Assembly: GCF_002269255.1 (NCBI RefSeq)
Contig: NZ_CP022823.1
Span: forward strand, 3,906,001 to 3,970,000
Length of the DNA: 64,000 bases
Reading direction: 5' to 3'
Source of the DNA: Klebsiella quasivariicola
GTDB lineage: Bacteria > Pseudomonadota > Gammaproteobacteria > Enterobacterales > Enterobacteriaceae
In this document: piece by piece, positions 16,262 to 24,991 of the stretch
Layout: each line of letters begins with the position of its first letter
Position numbering within the stretch: position 1 is the first letter of the stretch
Notes under the pieces: model-generated
Database searches by the model: none
Told to the model about the DNA's origin: nothing
Seen by the model: only the letters and a program-made list of their open reading frames with translations
Position numbers and translations under genes: made by a program

Positions 16262-17320
16262 TCAGGCAGCAATCGACACGCTTTTGATCTGGGCAAACAC
16301 CTGCTGGCCTGGCGCTATCGCCAGGTCGTCCCGCGCCCACGGGCTGATTCGGGCCCACAGCAGACGACCGCTCACCCTGAGCTGCACCTCAATCTGCCCG
16401 TTGACCTCCAGACACTGAACTACCTGGGCGCGCAAGATATTACGAATACTGGTCCCGGACGGTTGCGCTAACGTCAGCGAGACGTCCGACGCCTGAATGC
16501 GGATCCTTGCACTCTCGCCGGCGGGACGATCGAGTCGGTTAACCCACAGCAGCTGGTCCCCCAGCGCCAGGGCGGTCATCGCGTATTGCGGGTGCTGCGC
16601 GGCGACAGTGGCGCTGAGGATAGTGCTTTGCTGTTCCGCCGGCAGCCAGGGGTGCATCACGCTGCTGCTCCAGACCTCCTCCAGCGGACCGAACGCCTTC
16701 ACCTTACCGGCCTCCAGCACCAGCACGCGATCGGCCAGATGCTGGATCTCATCCAGCGAGTGGCTGACGTAGAGCATCGGAATATGGATCTCCTGCGCCA
16801 GCCGCTGCAGGTAGGGCAACAGCTCGCGTTTGCGCGGAATGTCCAGCGACGCCAGCGGCTCATCCAGCAGCAGCAGCTCCGGTGCGGTCAGCAGGGCGCG
16901 GCCGATAGCCACCCGCTGCTTTTCGCCGCCAGACAGTCGGCCTGGCAGGCGATCCAGCAACGGCGCAATCCCCAACAGCTCCACCAGCTTATCGAACTGG
17001 CTGACCATGGATTTCGCCATCCCATACTGCAGATTGCCGCGCACTTTATAGTGAGGAAACAGGCGCGCATCCTGAAAGACATAGCCGATACGGCGCTGCT
17101 CCGGGGCCAGGCAGATACGCTGCGCGGTGTCGTTCAGCACCCGGCCATTGAGTACGATCCGCCCCGTCTGCGGACGGGTCAGGCCGCTGATGGCGTTGAT
17201 CAACGAGGTTTTGCCCGCGCCGGAGACGCCAAAAATAGCGGTAATACCGCTGGCGGGCAGGGTTTCACGGATCTGCAGGCTGTGGCTGCCAAGGGTCTGG
17301 GTAAAGTCCAGTTCCAGCAT
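16262..17320 (-). CDS. modC: Molybdate ABC transporter ATP-binding protein ModC
   Basis: A 352-residue ATPase. Walker A is GVSGAGKTS (about 31-39), the signature is LSGGEKQR, Walker B is LLLLDEPL, and the C-terminal third is a molybdate-binding TOBE/Mop domain. It powers ModB. The ATG at 17320 is chosen over an adjacent one at 17323 because GGGAGG is 6 nt from the former and 3 from the latter, and the length then equals E. coli ModC. Two bases separate it from the modB stop. Last gene of modABC. Confidence 0.96.
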   Translation of the reverse strand: MLELDFTQTLGSHSLQIRETLPASGITAIFGVSGAGKTSLINAISGLTRPQTGRIVLNGRVLNDTAQRICLAPEQRRIGYVFQDARLFPHYKVRGNLQYGMAKSMVSQFDKLVELLGIAPLLDRLPGRLSGGEKQRVAIGRALLTAPELLLLDEPLASLDIPRKRELLPYLQRLAQEIHIPMLYVSHSLDEIQHLADRVLVLEAGKVKAFGPLEEVWSSSVMHPWLPAEQQSTILSATVAAQHPQYAMTALALGDQLLWVNRLDRPAGESARIRIQASDVSLTLAQPSGTSIRNILRAQVVQCLEVNGQIEVQLRVSGRLLWARISPWARDDLAIAPGQQVFAQIKSVSIAA

Positions 17321-17322
17321 CA

Positions 17323-18012
17323 TTATCCTCCCATGCGCTGACGACTCACGCGGGCCAGCCATTCCGAAATCAATAGCGAGACCAGCGCCAGCACGATGGC
17401 GATAATACAGAGGCGGGCCGCCGCCCCTTCCCCGCCCGGCGTCTGGATCAAGGTGTACATCGCCGAAGGCAGGGTGCGCGTTTCGCCGGGAATATTGGAA
17501 ACGAACGTGATGGTCGCGCCAAACTCCCCTAACGAGCGGGCGAAGGCCAGCACCGTGCCGACGATAATTCCCGGCAGGGTCAGGGGCAATGTTATGGTGA
17601 AAAATACCCGCCAGCGGCTGGCGCCAAGGGTTCTGGCCGCTTGTTCCAGTTTACTGTCCACCCCTTCCAGCGCCAGGCGGATGGCGCGCACCATCAGCGG
17701 GAAAGACATCACCGCTGCCGCCAGTACCGCCCCGCGCCAGCTGAAGGCAAAGCTGATGCCGAACCAGTCATACAACCAGCTGCCAATAAATCCGCGTCGT
17801 CCCATGGCCACCAGCAGCAGATACCCGACCACGACCGGCGGCAGCACCAGCGGCAGATGGAGAATACTGTCGAGCAGGGCCTTGCCGGGAAAGGAACGCC
17901 GTACCAGCAGCCAGGAAAAAAAGATCCCGAAGGGTAAGCTCAATACCACCGCCAGGGAGGAGACTTTCAGGCTCAGCAGCACCGCCTGCCATTCGGGTTC
18001 GCTCAGAAACAT
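17323..18012 (-). CDS. modB: Molybdate ABC transporter permease ModB
   Basis: A 229-residue inner-membrane permease with about five TM helices and the cytoplasmic EAA loop (EQAARTLGASRWRVFFTITL) that docks ModC. It passes molybdate (and tungstate) delivered by ModA. The start overlaps the modA stop by one base (TGATG), so the two are translationally coupled. Length equals that of E. coli ModB. Confidence 0.96.
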   Translation of the reverse strand: MFLSEPEWQAVLLSLKVSSLAVVLSLPFGIFFSWLLVRRSFPGKALLDSILHLPLVLPPVVVGYLLLVAMGRRGFIGSWLYDWFGISFAFSWRGAVLAAAVMSFPLMVRAIRLALEGVDSKLEQAARTLGASRWRVFFTITLPLTLPGIIVGTVLAFARSLGEFGATITFVSNIPGETRTLPSAMYTLIQTPGGEGAAARLCIIAIVLALVSLLISEWLARVSRQRMGG

Positions 18013-18785
18013 CAGTGAGTGGTAAATCCGTAACGTTTAAAAATAGCGGAGGCTTCCGGCCCTTTCAGGTAGTCATAGAAGGCGCTCACGACCGCGTTGC
18101 GGTGACCATCGACAATCGCCAGCGGGTACTCGACTTTCTGATGCGAGGCTTCCGGGAAGGTGCCAACCACTTTCACCCCTTTGCTGGCTACGGCATCGGA
18201 GCCATAGACAATCCCCAGCGGCGCTTCGTTGCGCTCCACCAGCGCCAGCGCGCCGCGAACGTCTTCAGCCGGGGCGAGCTTCGGCGACAACGTCTCCCAG
18301 GCACCGAGTTTCTGCAGCGCTTCTTTGGCATAAATACCGGCCGGGACATGCTGCGGATCGCCCACCGCCAGACGGCCTCCTTTCAGCAGGCTGGTCCAGT
18401 TGGTTTTCTCATCAATGGTTATCGTCCCCTGTTCGCTGGCTTTTGGCGCGACCACCACCAGGCTGTTGCCAAGCAGGGTCGTACGGGTCGCCGTATCAAT
18501 GGCTTTTTTCTCTACCGCGTAATCCATCCATTTCTGATCGGCGGAGATAAACAGATCCGCCGGCGCGCCCGCTTCAATCTGCCGCGCCAGCGTCGACGAC
18601 GAGGCAAACGACGACACAACATCGACGTTTTTTTCTTTCTTATACGCCTGGGCAATATCCTGCATCGCGTTAGTTAACGACGCGGCGGCGAAAACGGTCA
18701 CTTTCCCCTCTTGCGCCAGTGCCTGCCCGGCGACGAACAGCGTGAGTGATGCCCCGATAAAGCCGCGTAACCAAGAACCTGCCAT
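18012..18785 (-). CDS. modA: Periplasmic molybdate-binding protein ModA
   Basis: A 257-residue type II periplasmic binding protein. The N-terminal signal peptide ends near QALAQEG, and the mature chain starts VTVFAAASLTNAM, the conserved oxyanion-binding block; SSSTLARQI and GDPQHVPAG follow. Same length as E. coli ModA. First gene of modABC, with a ModE-type operator just upstream, so it should be shut off when molybdate is abundant. Confidence 0.96.
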   Translation of the reverse strand: MAGSWLRGFIGASLTLFVAGQALAQEGKVTVFAAASLTNAMQDIAQAYKKEKNVDVVSSFASSSTLARQIEAGAPADLFISADQKWMDYAVEKKAIDTATRTTLLGNSLVVVAPKASEQGTITIDEKTNWTSLLKGGRLAVGDPQHVPAGIYAKEALQKLGAWETLSPKLAPAEDVRGALALVERNEAPLGIVYGSDAVASKGVKVVGTFPEASHQKVEYPLAIVDGHRNAVVSAFYDYLKGPEASAIFKRYGFTTH

Positions 18786-18803
18786 CTGAATCTCCTGTCA
18801 ATT

Positions 18804-18827
18804 CGTTATGTAGTCGATAATATAACG
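18804..18827 (-). promoter_or_regulatory. ModE operator upstream of modABC
   Basis: A 24-bp imperfect palindrome with outer arms CGTTAT and ATAACG, about 19 bp before the modA start. It closely matches the E. coli modA operator that Mo-ModE binds to repress transport. The regulator modE is encoded 400 bp away. Confidence 0.85.
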
Positions 18828-18899
18828 GTAAGCCAGGCTTTTTTATAGTGACTCAGAACAATAAAACGAAGGGAAAATATAGAGGAAGGAAATAGCACA

Positions 18900-18920
18900 G
18901 CGCCCGGTTAAACCGGGCGC
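18900..18920 (-). terminator. Hairpin after acrZ
   Basis: GCGCCCGGTT at 18900-18909 and AACCGGGCGC at 18911-18920 form a strong GC stem 8 bp past the acrZ stop. The following minus-strand bases are only moderately T-rich. Confidence 0.6.
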
Positions 18921-18927
18921 CGGGAAA

Positions 18928-19077
18928 TCAGTGATTTTGCTGGCTGCGATCTTTACGACTTACACCGGAAAAGACGTTGAACACTTCGCCGAGGCCGTAA
19001 ATCAACCCCAGGATCACCGCCATCACCACCGGTACCATGATGACCGCAAAAACCAGACTTTTCAAAAGCTCTAACAT
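18928..19077 (-). CDS. acrZ: AcrAB-TolC accessory membrane protein AcrZ
   Basis: A 49-residue single-span inner-membrane protein starting MLELLKSLVFAVIMVPVVM and ending in a polar tail (SRKDRSQQNH). It matches E. coli AcrZ (YbhT) almost throughout. AcrZ lies along AcrB and widens export of certain drugs such as chloramphenicol. Encoded between modA and modE, divergent from modE, as in E. coli. The AcrB partner is not in this window; the RND permease at 4520 is a different pump. Confidence 0.95.
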   Translation of the reverse strand: MLELLKSLVFAVIMVPVVMAVILGLIYGLGEVFNVFSGVSRKDRSQQNH

Positions 19078-19229
19078 GGTTCACTCCAGATAGTACGATA
19101 CCCTGATTGTAACGGTTTCAGCCGAAAAAACACGCCCCATTTGTGCGGTGGGAAGTAACAAAACCGCGCAGCAGCATTTTGCATCAGGGCCGCTATCAGT
19201 CACAATAGGCTTTTTGTCAGGATACGATT

Positions 19230-20018
19230 ATGCAGGCCGAAATTCTTCTCACCCTTAAGCTACAGCAGCGCCTGTTTGCCGATCCCCGGCGGATCGCCCT
19301 GCTTAAACAGATTGACCAGACCGGTTCGATAAGCCAGGGGGCAAAGCACGCGGGCATCAGCTATAAGAGCGCGTGGGATGCGATCAACGAGATGAACCAG
19401 CTCAGCGAACAGCCGCTGGTGGATCGCGCCACCGGGGGTAAAGGCGGCGGCGGCGCGGTGTTGACCCGCTATGGGCAGCGCCTGATCCAGCTGTACGATC
19501 TGCTGGCGCAGATCCAGCAGAAAGCCTTTGACGTCCTCAGCGATGACGATGCCCTGCCGCTGGACAGCCTGCTGGCGGCTATTTCACGCTTTTCTCTGCA
19601 AACCAGCGCCCGTAACCAGTGGTTCGGCACCATTACCGGTCGCGATCGCCAGCGGGTACAGCAGCACGTCGAGGTGCTGCTGGCCGACGGGCAGACCCGC
19701 CTGAACGTCGCCATTACCGCGCAGAGCGCTAAGAAGCTGGGGCTCGATGAGGGCCAGGAGGTGCTGGTGCTGCTGAAAGCGCCCTGGGTCGGCATCACCC
19801 TTGACCCGGACGTGGCCCGCCAGGCTGATAACCAGTTACCTGGCCGCATCAGCCATCTCGAATGCGGGTCCGGACAGTGCGAAGTGCTGATGACCCTGGC
19901 GGACGGCCAGACCCTGTGCGCCACCCTGCCGCAAGCGCACACGTCTGGCCTGGCGGAAGGGACGGAGGCGATCGCTTACTTCAATGCCGATCGCATCATT
20001 CTCGCGACGTTATGCTGA
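19230..20018 (+). CDS. modE: Molybdate-responsive regulator ModE
   Basis: A 262-residue regulator, same length as E. coli ModE. The N-terminal LysR-like winged HTH (about 1-110, GSISQGAKHAGISYKSAW) is followed by two Mop/molbindin domains, the first starting near the SARNQWFG block (about 125). Mo-bound dimers repress modABC and activate molybdoenzyme genes. Divergent from acrZ; modF starts 67 bp downstream in the same direction. Confidence 0.96.
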   Translation: MQAEILLTLKLQQRLFADPRRIALLKQIDQTGSISQGAKHAGISYKSAWDAINEMNQLSEQPLVDRATGGKGGGGAVLTRYGQRLIQLYDLLAQIQQKAFDVLSDDDALPLDSLLAAISRFSLQTSARNQWFGTITGRDRQRVQQHVEVLLADGQTRLNVAITAQSAKKLGLDEGQEVLVLLKAPWVGITLDPDVARQADNQLPGRISHLECGSGQCEVLMTLADGQTLCATLPQAHTSGLAEGTEAIAYFNADRIILATLC

Positions 20019-20085
20019 CCCCATTGACATTACGCGCCTGAAGACGTATCCCTGATGCACATCGCTGCAAAAAATGGGATACATC

Positions 20086-21558
20086 ATGTCATCATTGCAA
20101 ATTTCGCAAGGCACGTTTCGCCTGAGCGATACAAAAACCTTAAAAATAGACCATCTGCGCGTGACCACCGGTGAAAGCTGGGCGTTTGTCGGCAGTAACG
20201 GCAGCGGCAAATCTGCCCTCGCGCGGGCGCTTGCCGGCGACCTGACCTTGCTCAGCGGCCAGCGCGAAAGCCAGTTCTCCCGCGTGACCCGCCTCTCCTT
20301 CGAACAGTTGCAGAAGCTGGTCAGCGACGAGTGGCAACGCAATAACACCGACCTGCTCAGCCCCGGTGAAGAAGATACCGGTCGCACCACGGCGGAGATT
20401 ATCCAGGATGAGGTAAAAGATCCTGCCCGCTGCGCGCAGCTTGCCGAACAGTTTGGCATCAGCGCCCTGCTGAACCGGCGGTTTAAGTATCTGTCGACCG
20501 GCGAAACGCGTAAGACCCTGCTGTGCCAGGCCCTGATGAGCGATCCGCAACTGTTGATCCTCGACGAGCCCTTCGACGGCCTCGACGTCAGTTCCCGCCA
20601 GCAGCTGGCCGCCCTGCTGGCCGACCTGCATCGCGCCGGCATCACCCTGGTGCTGGTTCTCAACCGCTTCGATGAGATCCCGGAGTTCGTGCAATTTGCC
20701 GGCGTGCTGGCTGACTGCACTCTCATCGACACCGGCGCGACGTCGTCCCTGCTGCAGCAGGCGTTGGTGGCCCAGCTGGCGCACAGTGAAAAACTGGACG
20801 GTATCAGCCTGCCGGAGCCGGATGTCCCGCCGGCCCGGCAAGCGCTGGCAGACACAGCGCCGCGAATCGTGCTCAATGACGGCGTGGTCTCCTATAACGA
20901 TCGCCCGGTCATCAACCACCTTTCCTGGACCGTAAACCCGGGCGAACACTGGCAGATCGTCGGCCCCAACGGTGCCGGTAAATCCACGCTGCTGAGCCTG
21001 ATCAGCGGCGATCATCCGCAGGGCTACAGCAACGATCTGACGCTCTTTGGCCGCCGTCGCGGCAGCGGCGAGACCATCTGGGACATCAAAAAGCATATTG
21101 GCTACGTCAGCAGCAGCCTGCATCTGGATTACCGGGTCAGCACCAACGTCCGCAACGTTATTCTGTCGGGTTACTTTGACTCTATCGGCATTTATCAGGC
21201 AGTTTCCGACAAACAGCACAAACTGGTACAGCAGTGGCTGGATATTCTCGGTATCGATAAACGTACCGCCGACGCGCCGTTTCATAGCCTGTCGTGGGGC
21301 CAGCAGCGGCTGGCGCTCATCGTCCGCGCGCTGGTGAAGCATCCGACCCTGCTGATCCTTGATGAACCCTTGCAGGGGCTGGATCCCCTCAATCGCCAGC
21401 TGGTGCGGCGCTTTGTCGACGTGTTGATTGGCGAAGGCGCGACGCAACTGCTGTTTGTCTCACATCATGCCGAAGACGCACCGGACTGTATTACCCACCG
21501 TCTGGCGTTTATCCCCAGTGGAGACGGTTACACTTATCAGCTCGGTCCCGTGGCCTGA
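20086..21558 (+). CDS. modF: ModF, tandem ABC ATPase
   Basis: A 490-residue soluble protein with two ABC cassettes. The first has Walker A GSNGSGKSAL (about 37-46) and Walker B LLILDEPFDGL; the second has GPNGAGKSTL (about 296) and LLILDEPLQGL. There are no TM segments. It is co-transcribed with modE in E. coli, and its role in molybdenum handling is not settled. The ATG at 20086 matches the E. coli start; an upstream in-frame ATG at 20074 lacks a better ribosome site. Confidence 0.94.
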   Translation: MSSLQISQGTFRLSDTKTLKIDHLRVTTGESWAFVGSNGSGKSALARALAGDLTLLSGQRESQFSRVTRLSFEQLQKLVSDEWQRNNTDLLSPGEEDTGRTTAEIIQDEVKDPARCAQLAEQFGISALLNRRFKYLSTGETRKTLLCQALMSDPQLLILDEPFDGLDVSSRQQLAALLADLHRAGITLVLVLNRFDEIPEFVQFAGVLADCTLIDTGATSSLLQQALVAQLAHSEKLDGISLPEPDVPPARQALADTAPRIVLNDGVVSYNDRPVINHLSWTVNPGEHWQIVGPNGAGKSTLLSLISGDHPQGYSNDLTLFGRRRGSGETIWDIKKHIGYVSSSLHLDYRVSTNVRNVILSGYFDSIGIYQAVSDKQHKLVQQWLDILGIDKRTADAPFHSLSWGQQRLALIVRALVKHPTLLILDEPLQGLDPLNRQLVRRFVDVLIGEGATQLLFVSHHAEDAPDCITHRLAFIPSGDGYTYQLGPVA

Positions 21559-21567
21559 CGCCCTCTG

Positions 21568-21597
21568 CCAGGGGTCGAAAGATCCCTGGTATTTTTC
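21568..21597 (+). terminator. Terminator after modEF
   Basis: CCAGGGGTC (21568-21576), GAAA loop and GATCCCTGG (21581-21589) form a 9-bp stem, followed by TATTTTT. It ends the modEF transcript before the gal promoter. Confidence 0.88.
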
Positions 21598-21673
21598 AGA
21601 AAAATAGCGCCAAACAAACATAACACAATGAATTAAAATGAAAAATATAAAATTTACGCTATTTATATCTCAA

Positions 21674-21689
21674 GTGTAAACGATTCCAC
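21674..21689 (+). promoter_or_regulatory. External gal operator OE for GalR/GalS
   Basis: GTGTAAACGATTCCAC is identical, as I recall, to the E. coli gal external operator. It lies 94 bp before the galE start and upstream of the CRP-type site. Confidence 0.9.
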
Positions 21690-21699
21690 TAACTTGCCC

Positions 21700-21730
21700 T
21701 ATGTCACACTTTTCACTTCTTTGATATGCT
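21700..21730 (+). promoter_or_regulatory. gal promoter with CRP-type site
   Basis: ATGTCACACTTTTCACTT (about 21701-21718) resembles the CRP site of the E. coli gal promoter, and TATGCT at 21725-21730 serves as -10 for a P1-like start. The -35 is poor, as expected for a CRP-dependent promoter. Confidence 0.75.
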
Positions 21731-21767
21731 ATCTTCCTCACAAACGATAAGCCGAATGGAGCGAATC

Positions 21768-22784
21768 ATGAAAGTTCTGGTTACAGGTGGTAGCGGTTAC
21801 ATTGGAAGTCATACTTGCGTTCAACTGCTGCAGCAGGGACATGAGGTGGTGATCCTCGACAATCTCTGCAACAGCAAGCGCAGCGTACTGCCGGTGATTG
21901 AACGTCTTGGCGGCAAAGAAGCCACCTTTATTGAAGGCGATATTCGTAACGAAGCGCTGATGACGGAGATCCTCCACGATCACGCGATTGAAGCGGTGAT
22001 CCACTTCGCCGGGCTGAAAGCCGTCGGGGAGTCCGTCGCCAAACCGCTGGAATATTACGACAATAACGTCACCGGCACACTGAAATTAGTCTCTGCCATG
22101 CGCGCCGCAGGCGTGAAGAACTTCATCTTTAGCTCCTCCGCCACCGTCTACGGCGACCAGCCGAAAATCCCGTATGTCGAAAGCTTCCCGACCGGTACCC
22201 CGCAAAGCCCCTACGGCAAAAGCAAACTGATGGTGGAACAGATCCTGACCGACCTGCAGAAAGCCCAGCCCGAGTGGAGCATTGCGCTGCTGCGCTACTT
22301 CAACCCGGTCGGCGCCCACCCGTCGGGCGACATGGGGGAAGACCCGCAGGGGATCCCGAACAACCTGATGCCTTACATCGCCCAGGTCGCCGTTGGCCGT
22401 CGCGAATCGCTGGCCATTTTTGGTAACGACTACCCGACCGAAGATGGCACCGGCGTGCGCGATTATATCCACGTGATGGATCTCGCCGATGGCCACGTCG
22501 CGGCCATGGAAAAACTGGCTGGCAAAGCCGGCGTGCATATCTACAACCTTGGCGCCGGCGTCGGCAGCAGCGTGCTCGACGTGGTCAATGCTTTCAGCAA
22601 GGCCTGCGGCAAACCCATTAACTACCATTTCGCGCCGCGCCGCGATGGCGACCTCCCGGCCTACTGGGCGGACGCTGCCAAGGCCGACCGCGAGCTGAAC
22701 TGGCGCGTGACGCGCAACCTGGACGAAATGGCGCAGGACACCTGGCACTGGCAGTCCCGTCATCCGCAGGGTTATCCAGACTAA
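21768..22784 (+). CDS. galE: UDP-glucose 4-epimerase
   Basis: A 338-residue NAD-dependent short-chain dehydrogenase-type epimerase interconverting UDP-galactose and UDP-glucose. The NAD-binding loop is TGGSGYIGSH (7-16) and the catalytic YxxxK is in SPYGKSK (about 149-153), with FSSSATVYG before it. The start MKVLVTGG at 21768 has GGAGCG upstream and gives the E. coli length; an upstream in-frame ATG at 21726 overlaps the promoter. First gene of galETKM. The internal GalR operator lies inside its first codons. Confidence 0.97.
   Translation: MKVLVTGGSGYIGSHTCVQLLQQGHEVVILDNLCNSKRSVLPVIERLGGKEATFIEGDIRNEALMTEILHDHAIEAVIHFAGLKAVGESVAKPLEYYDNNVTGTLKLVSAMRAAGVKNFIFSSSATVYGDQPKIPYVESFPTGTPQSPYGKSKLMVEQILTDLQKAQPEWSIALLRYFNPVGAHPSGDMGEDPQGIPNNLMPYIAQVAVGRRESLAIFGNDYPTEDGTGVRDYIHVMDLADGHVAAMEKLAGKAGVHIYNLGAGVGSSVLDVVNAFSKACGKPINYHFAPRRDGDLPAYWADAAKADRELNWRVTRNLDEMAQDTWHWQSRHPQGYPD
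21787..21802 (+). promoter_or_regulatory. Internal gal operator OI within galE
   Basis: GTGGTAGCGGTTACAT lies in galE codons 7-12 and matches the E. coli internal operator. It is 113 bp from OE, the spacing that allows GalR-HU DNA looping. Confidence 0.88.
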
Positions 22785-22793
22785 GGAACCTTC

Positions 22794-23840
22794 ATGAGCG
22801 TATTTAACCCCGTTGACCATCCACATCGTCGTTATAACCCGTTAACCGGGCAGTGGATTCTGGTTTCTCCGCATCGCGCCAAGCGCCCCTGGCAGGGGGC
22901 GCAGGAAACGCCGGCAAAACAGACCTTGCCGGCCCACGATCCGGACTGCTTCCTGTGCCCGGGCAACACCCGCGTGACGGGCGACACCAACCCGAATTAC
23001 ACCGGTACCTACGTATTTACCAACGACTTTGCGGCCCTGATGACCGACACCCCGGACGCGCCGGAGAGTGACGACCCGCTGATGCGCTGCCAGAGCGCCC
23101 GCGGCACCAGTCGGGTGATCTGCTTCTCGCCAGACCACAGCAAAACGCTGCCGGAACTGAGCCTTGAAGCGCTGGAAGGCGTGGTTAAAACGTGGCAGGA
23201 GCAGACCGCGGACCTCGGGAAAAGCTACCCGTGGGTTCAGGTTTTTGAAAATAAAGGGGCAGCGATGGGCTGCTCCAACCCGCACCCGCACGGCCAGGTG
23301 TGGGCCAACAGCTTCCTGCCCAATGAAGCGGAACGGGAAGACCGTCTGCAGAAAGACTATTACGCCGCACAGGGCCAGCCGATGCTGCTGGACTATGTGC
23401 AGCGCGAACTGGCCGACGGCAGCCGCACGGTGGTCGACACCGAGCACTGGCTGGCGGTGGTGCCTTACTGGGCCGCCTGGCCGTTCGAAACGCTGCTGCT
23501 GCCAAAAGCGCATGTGCAGCGTATTACCGATCTCACCGACGCCCAGCGCAGCGATCTGGCGCTGGCGTTGAAAAAGCTGACCAGCCGTTACGACAACCTG
23601 TTCCAGTGCTCCTTCCCCTACTCCATGGGCTGGCACGGCGCGCCGTTTAACGACGAAGACCATAACCACTGGCAGCTTCATGCCCACTTTTATCCGCCGC
23701 TGCTGCGCTCCGCGACGGTCCGCAAGTTTATGGTTGGCTACGAAATGCTGGCCGAAACCCAGCGCGATCTGACCGCCGAGCAAGCTGCCGAACGACTGCG
23801 CGCCGTCAGCGACGTCCATTTTCGTGAATCCGGAGTGTAA
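22794..23840 (+). CDS. galT: Galactose-1-phosphate uridylyltransferase
   Basis: A 348-residue HIT-superfamily enzyme of the Leloir pathway that exchanges UMP between UDP-glucose and galactose-1-phosphate. The active-site HPH triad is in GCSNPHPHGQVWA (about 159-171), with the nucleophilic histidine second. An N-terminal CFLCPG pair and later histidines bind metal. Same length as E. coli GalT. It starts 9 bp after galE, and its stop overlaps the region of the two galK ATGs. Confidence 0.97.
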   Translation: MSVFNPVDHPHRRYNPLTGQWILVSPHRAKRPWQGAQETPAKQTLPAHDPDCFLCPGNTRVTGDTNPNYTGTYVFTNDFAALMTDTPDAPESDDPLMRCQSARGTSRVICFSPDHSKTLPELSLEALEGVVKTWQEQTADLGKSYPWVQVFENKGAAMGCSNPHPHGQVWANSFLPNEAEREDRLQKDYYAAQGQPMLLDYVQRELADGSRTVVDTEHWLAVVPYWAAWPFETLLLPKAHVQRITDLTDAQRSDLALALKKLTSRYDNLFQCSFPYSMGWHGAPFNDEDHNHWQLHAHFYPPLLRSATVRKFMVGYEMLAETQRDLTAEQAAERLRAVSDVHFRESGV

Positions 23841-23842
23841 TG

Positions 23843-24991
23843 ATGAGTCTGAAAGAGAAAACCCAAACCCTGTTTGCTGACGCCTTCGGCTACCCGGCCA
23901 GCCACGTGATTCAGGCGCCAGGCCGCGTCAACCTGATCGGCGAGCATACCGATTATAACGACGGTTTTGTGCTGCCCTGCGCCATCGACTACCAGACGGT
24001 GATCAGCTGTGCGCCGCGTGACGATCGTACCGTGCGGGTGATTGCCGCCGATTACGACAATCAGACCGATGAGTTCTCTCTCGACGCGCCGATTATCAGC
24101 CACGACACCCAGCAGTGGTCGAACTATGTCCGCGGCGTGGTAAAGCATCTGCAGCAGCGGAACAGCCACTTTGGCGGCGCGGATCTGGTGATCAGCGGCA
24201 ATGTACCGCAGGGCGCGGGATTAAGTTCCTCAGCCTCACTGGAAGTCGCCGTCGGGACCGTTTTCCAGCAGCTGTATCATCTGCCGCTGGACGGCGCGCA
24301 AATTGCGCTGAACGGCCAGGAGGCGGAAAACCAGTTCGTCGGCTGCAACTGCGGCATCATGGATCAGCTGATTTCGGCGCTGGGTAAAAAAGACCACGCG
24401 CTGCTGATCGACTGCCGTTCACTCGGTACCAAAGCCGTCTCGATGCCGAAAGGCGTGGCAGTGGTGATCATCAACAGCAACTTTAAGCGTACCCTCGTCG
24501 GCAGCGAGTACAACACCCGTCGTGAACAGTGCGAAACCGGCGCGCGCTTCTTCCAGCAGCCCGCCCTGCGCGATGTCAGCCTTGAACAATTTAACGCTGT
24601 CGCCCATGAGCTGGATCCGATCGTCGCGAAGCGCGTACGCCATGTGCTGACGGAGAATGCCCGCACCGTGGAAGCCGCCAGCGCTCTCGAAAAAGGCGAC
24701 CTGAAGCGGATGGGTGAGCTGATGGCCGAATCCCATGCCTCGATGCGCGATGATTTCGAGATCACCGTCCCGCAGATCGACACCCTGGTGGAGATTGTTA
24801 AAGCCGCGATCGGCGATAAAGGCGGCGTACGCATGACCGGCGGCGGCTTTGGCGGTTGTATTGTTGCGCTGGTGCCGGAAGATCTGGTCGATACCGTTCA
24901 GCAGGCCGTTGCCAACGAGTATGAAGCGAAAACCGGAATTAAAGAGACGTTCTATGTCTGCAAACCGTCACAGGGGGCAGGCCAATGGTAA
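23843..24991 (+). CDS. galK: Galactokinase
   Basis: A 382-residue GHMP kinase that phosphorylates alpha-D-galactose at O1. Motifs: the galactose-binding signature GRVNLIGEHTDYNDGF (about 28-43), the ATP loop PQGAGLSSSASLEVAVG, and the C-terminal GGGFGGC. Two ATGs are adjacent (23840 and 23843); the second gives the E. coli length. The first overlaps the galT stop by one base, so translation is coupled either way. The end overlaps galM by 7 nt. Confidence 0.97.
   Translation: MSLKEKTQTLFADAFGYPASHVIQAPGRVNLIGEHTDYNDGFVLPCAIDYQTVISCAPRDDRTVRVIAADYDNQTDEFSLDAPIISHDTQQWSNYVRGVVKHLQQRNSHFGGADLVISGNVPQGAGLSSSASLEVAVGTVFQQLYHLPLDGAQIALNGQEAENQFVGCNCGIMDQLISALGKKDHALLIDCRSLGTKAVSMPKGVAVVIINSNFKRTLVGSEYNTRREQCETGARFFQQPALRDVSLEQFNAVAHELDPIVAKRVRHVLTENARTVEAASALEKGDLKRMGELMAESHASMRDDFEITVPQIDTLVEIVKAAIGDKGGVRMTGGGFGGCIVALVPEDLVDTVQQAVANEYEAKTGIKETFYVCKPSQGAGQW

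Noticed and set aside
20140..21447. 435-codon frame antisense to modF
   Set aside because: Antisense shadow of a well-conserved ABC protein; composition is atypical of real proteins.
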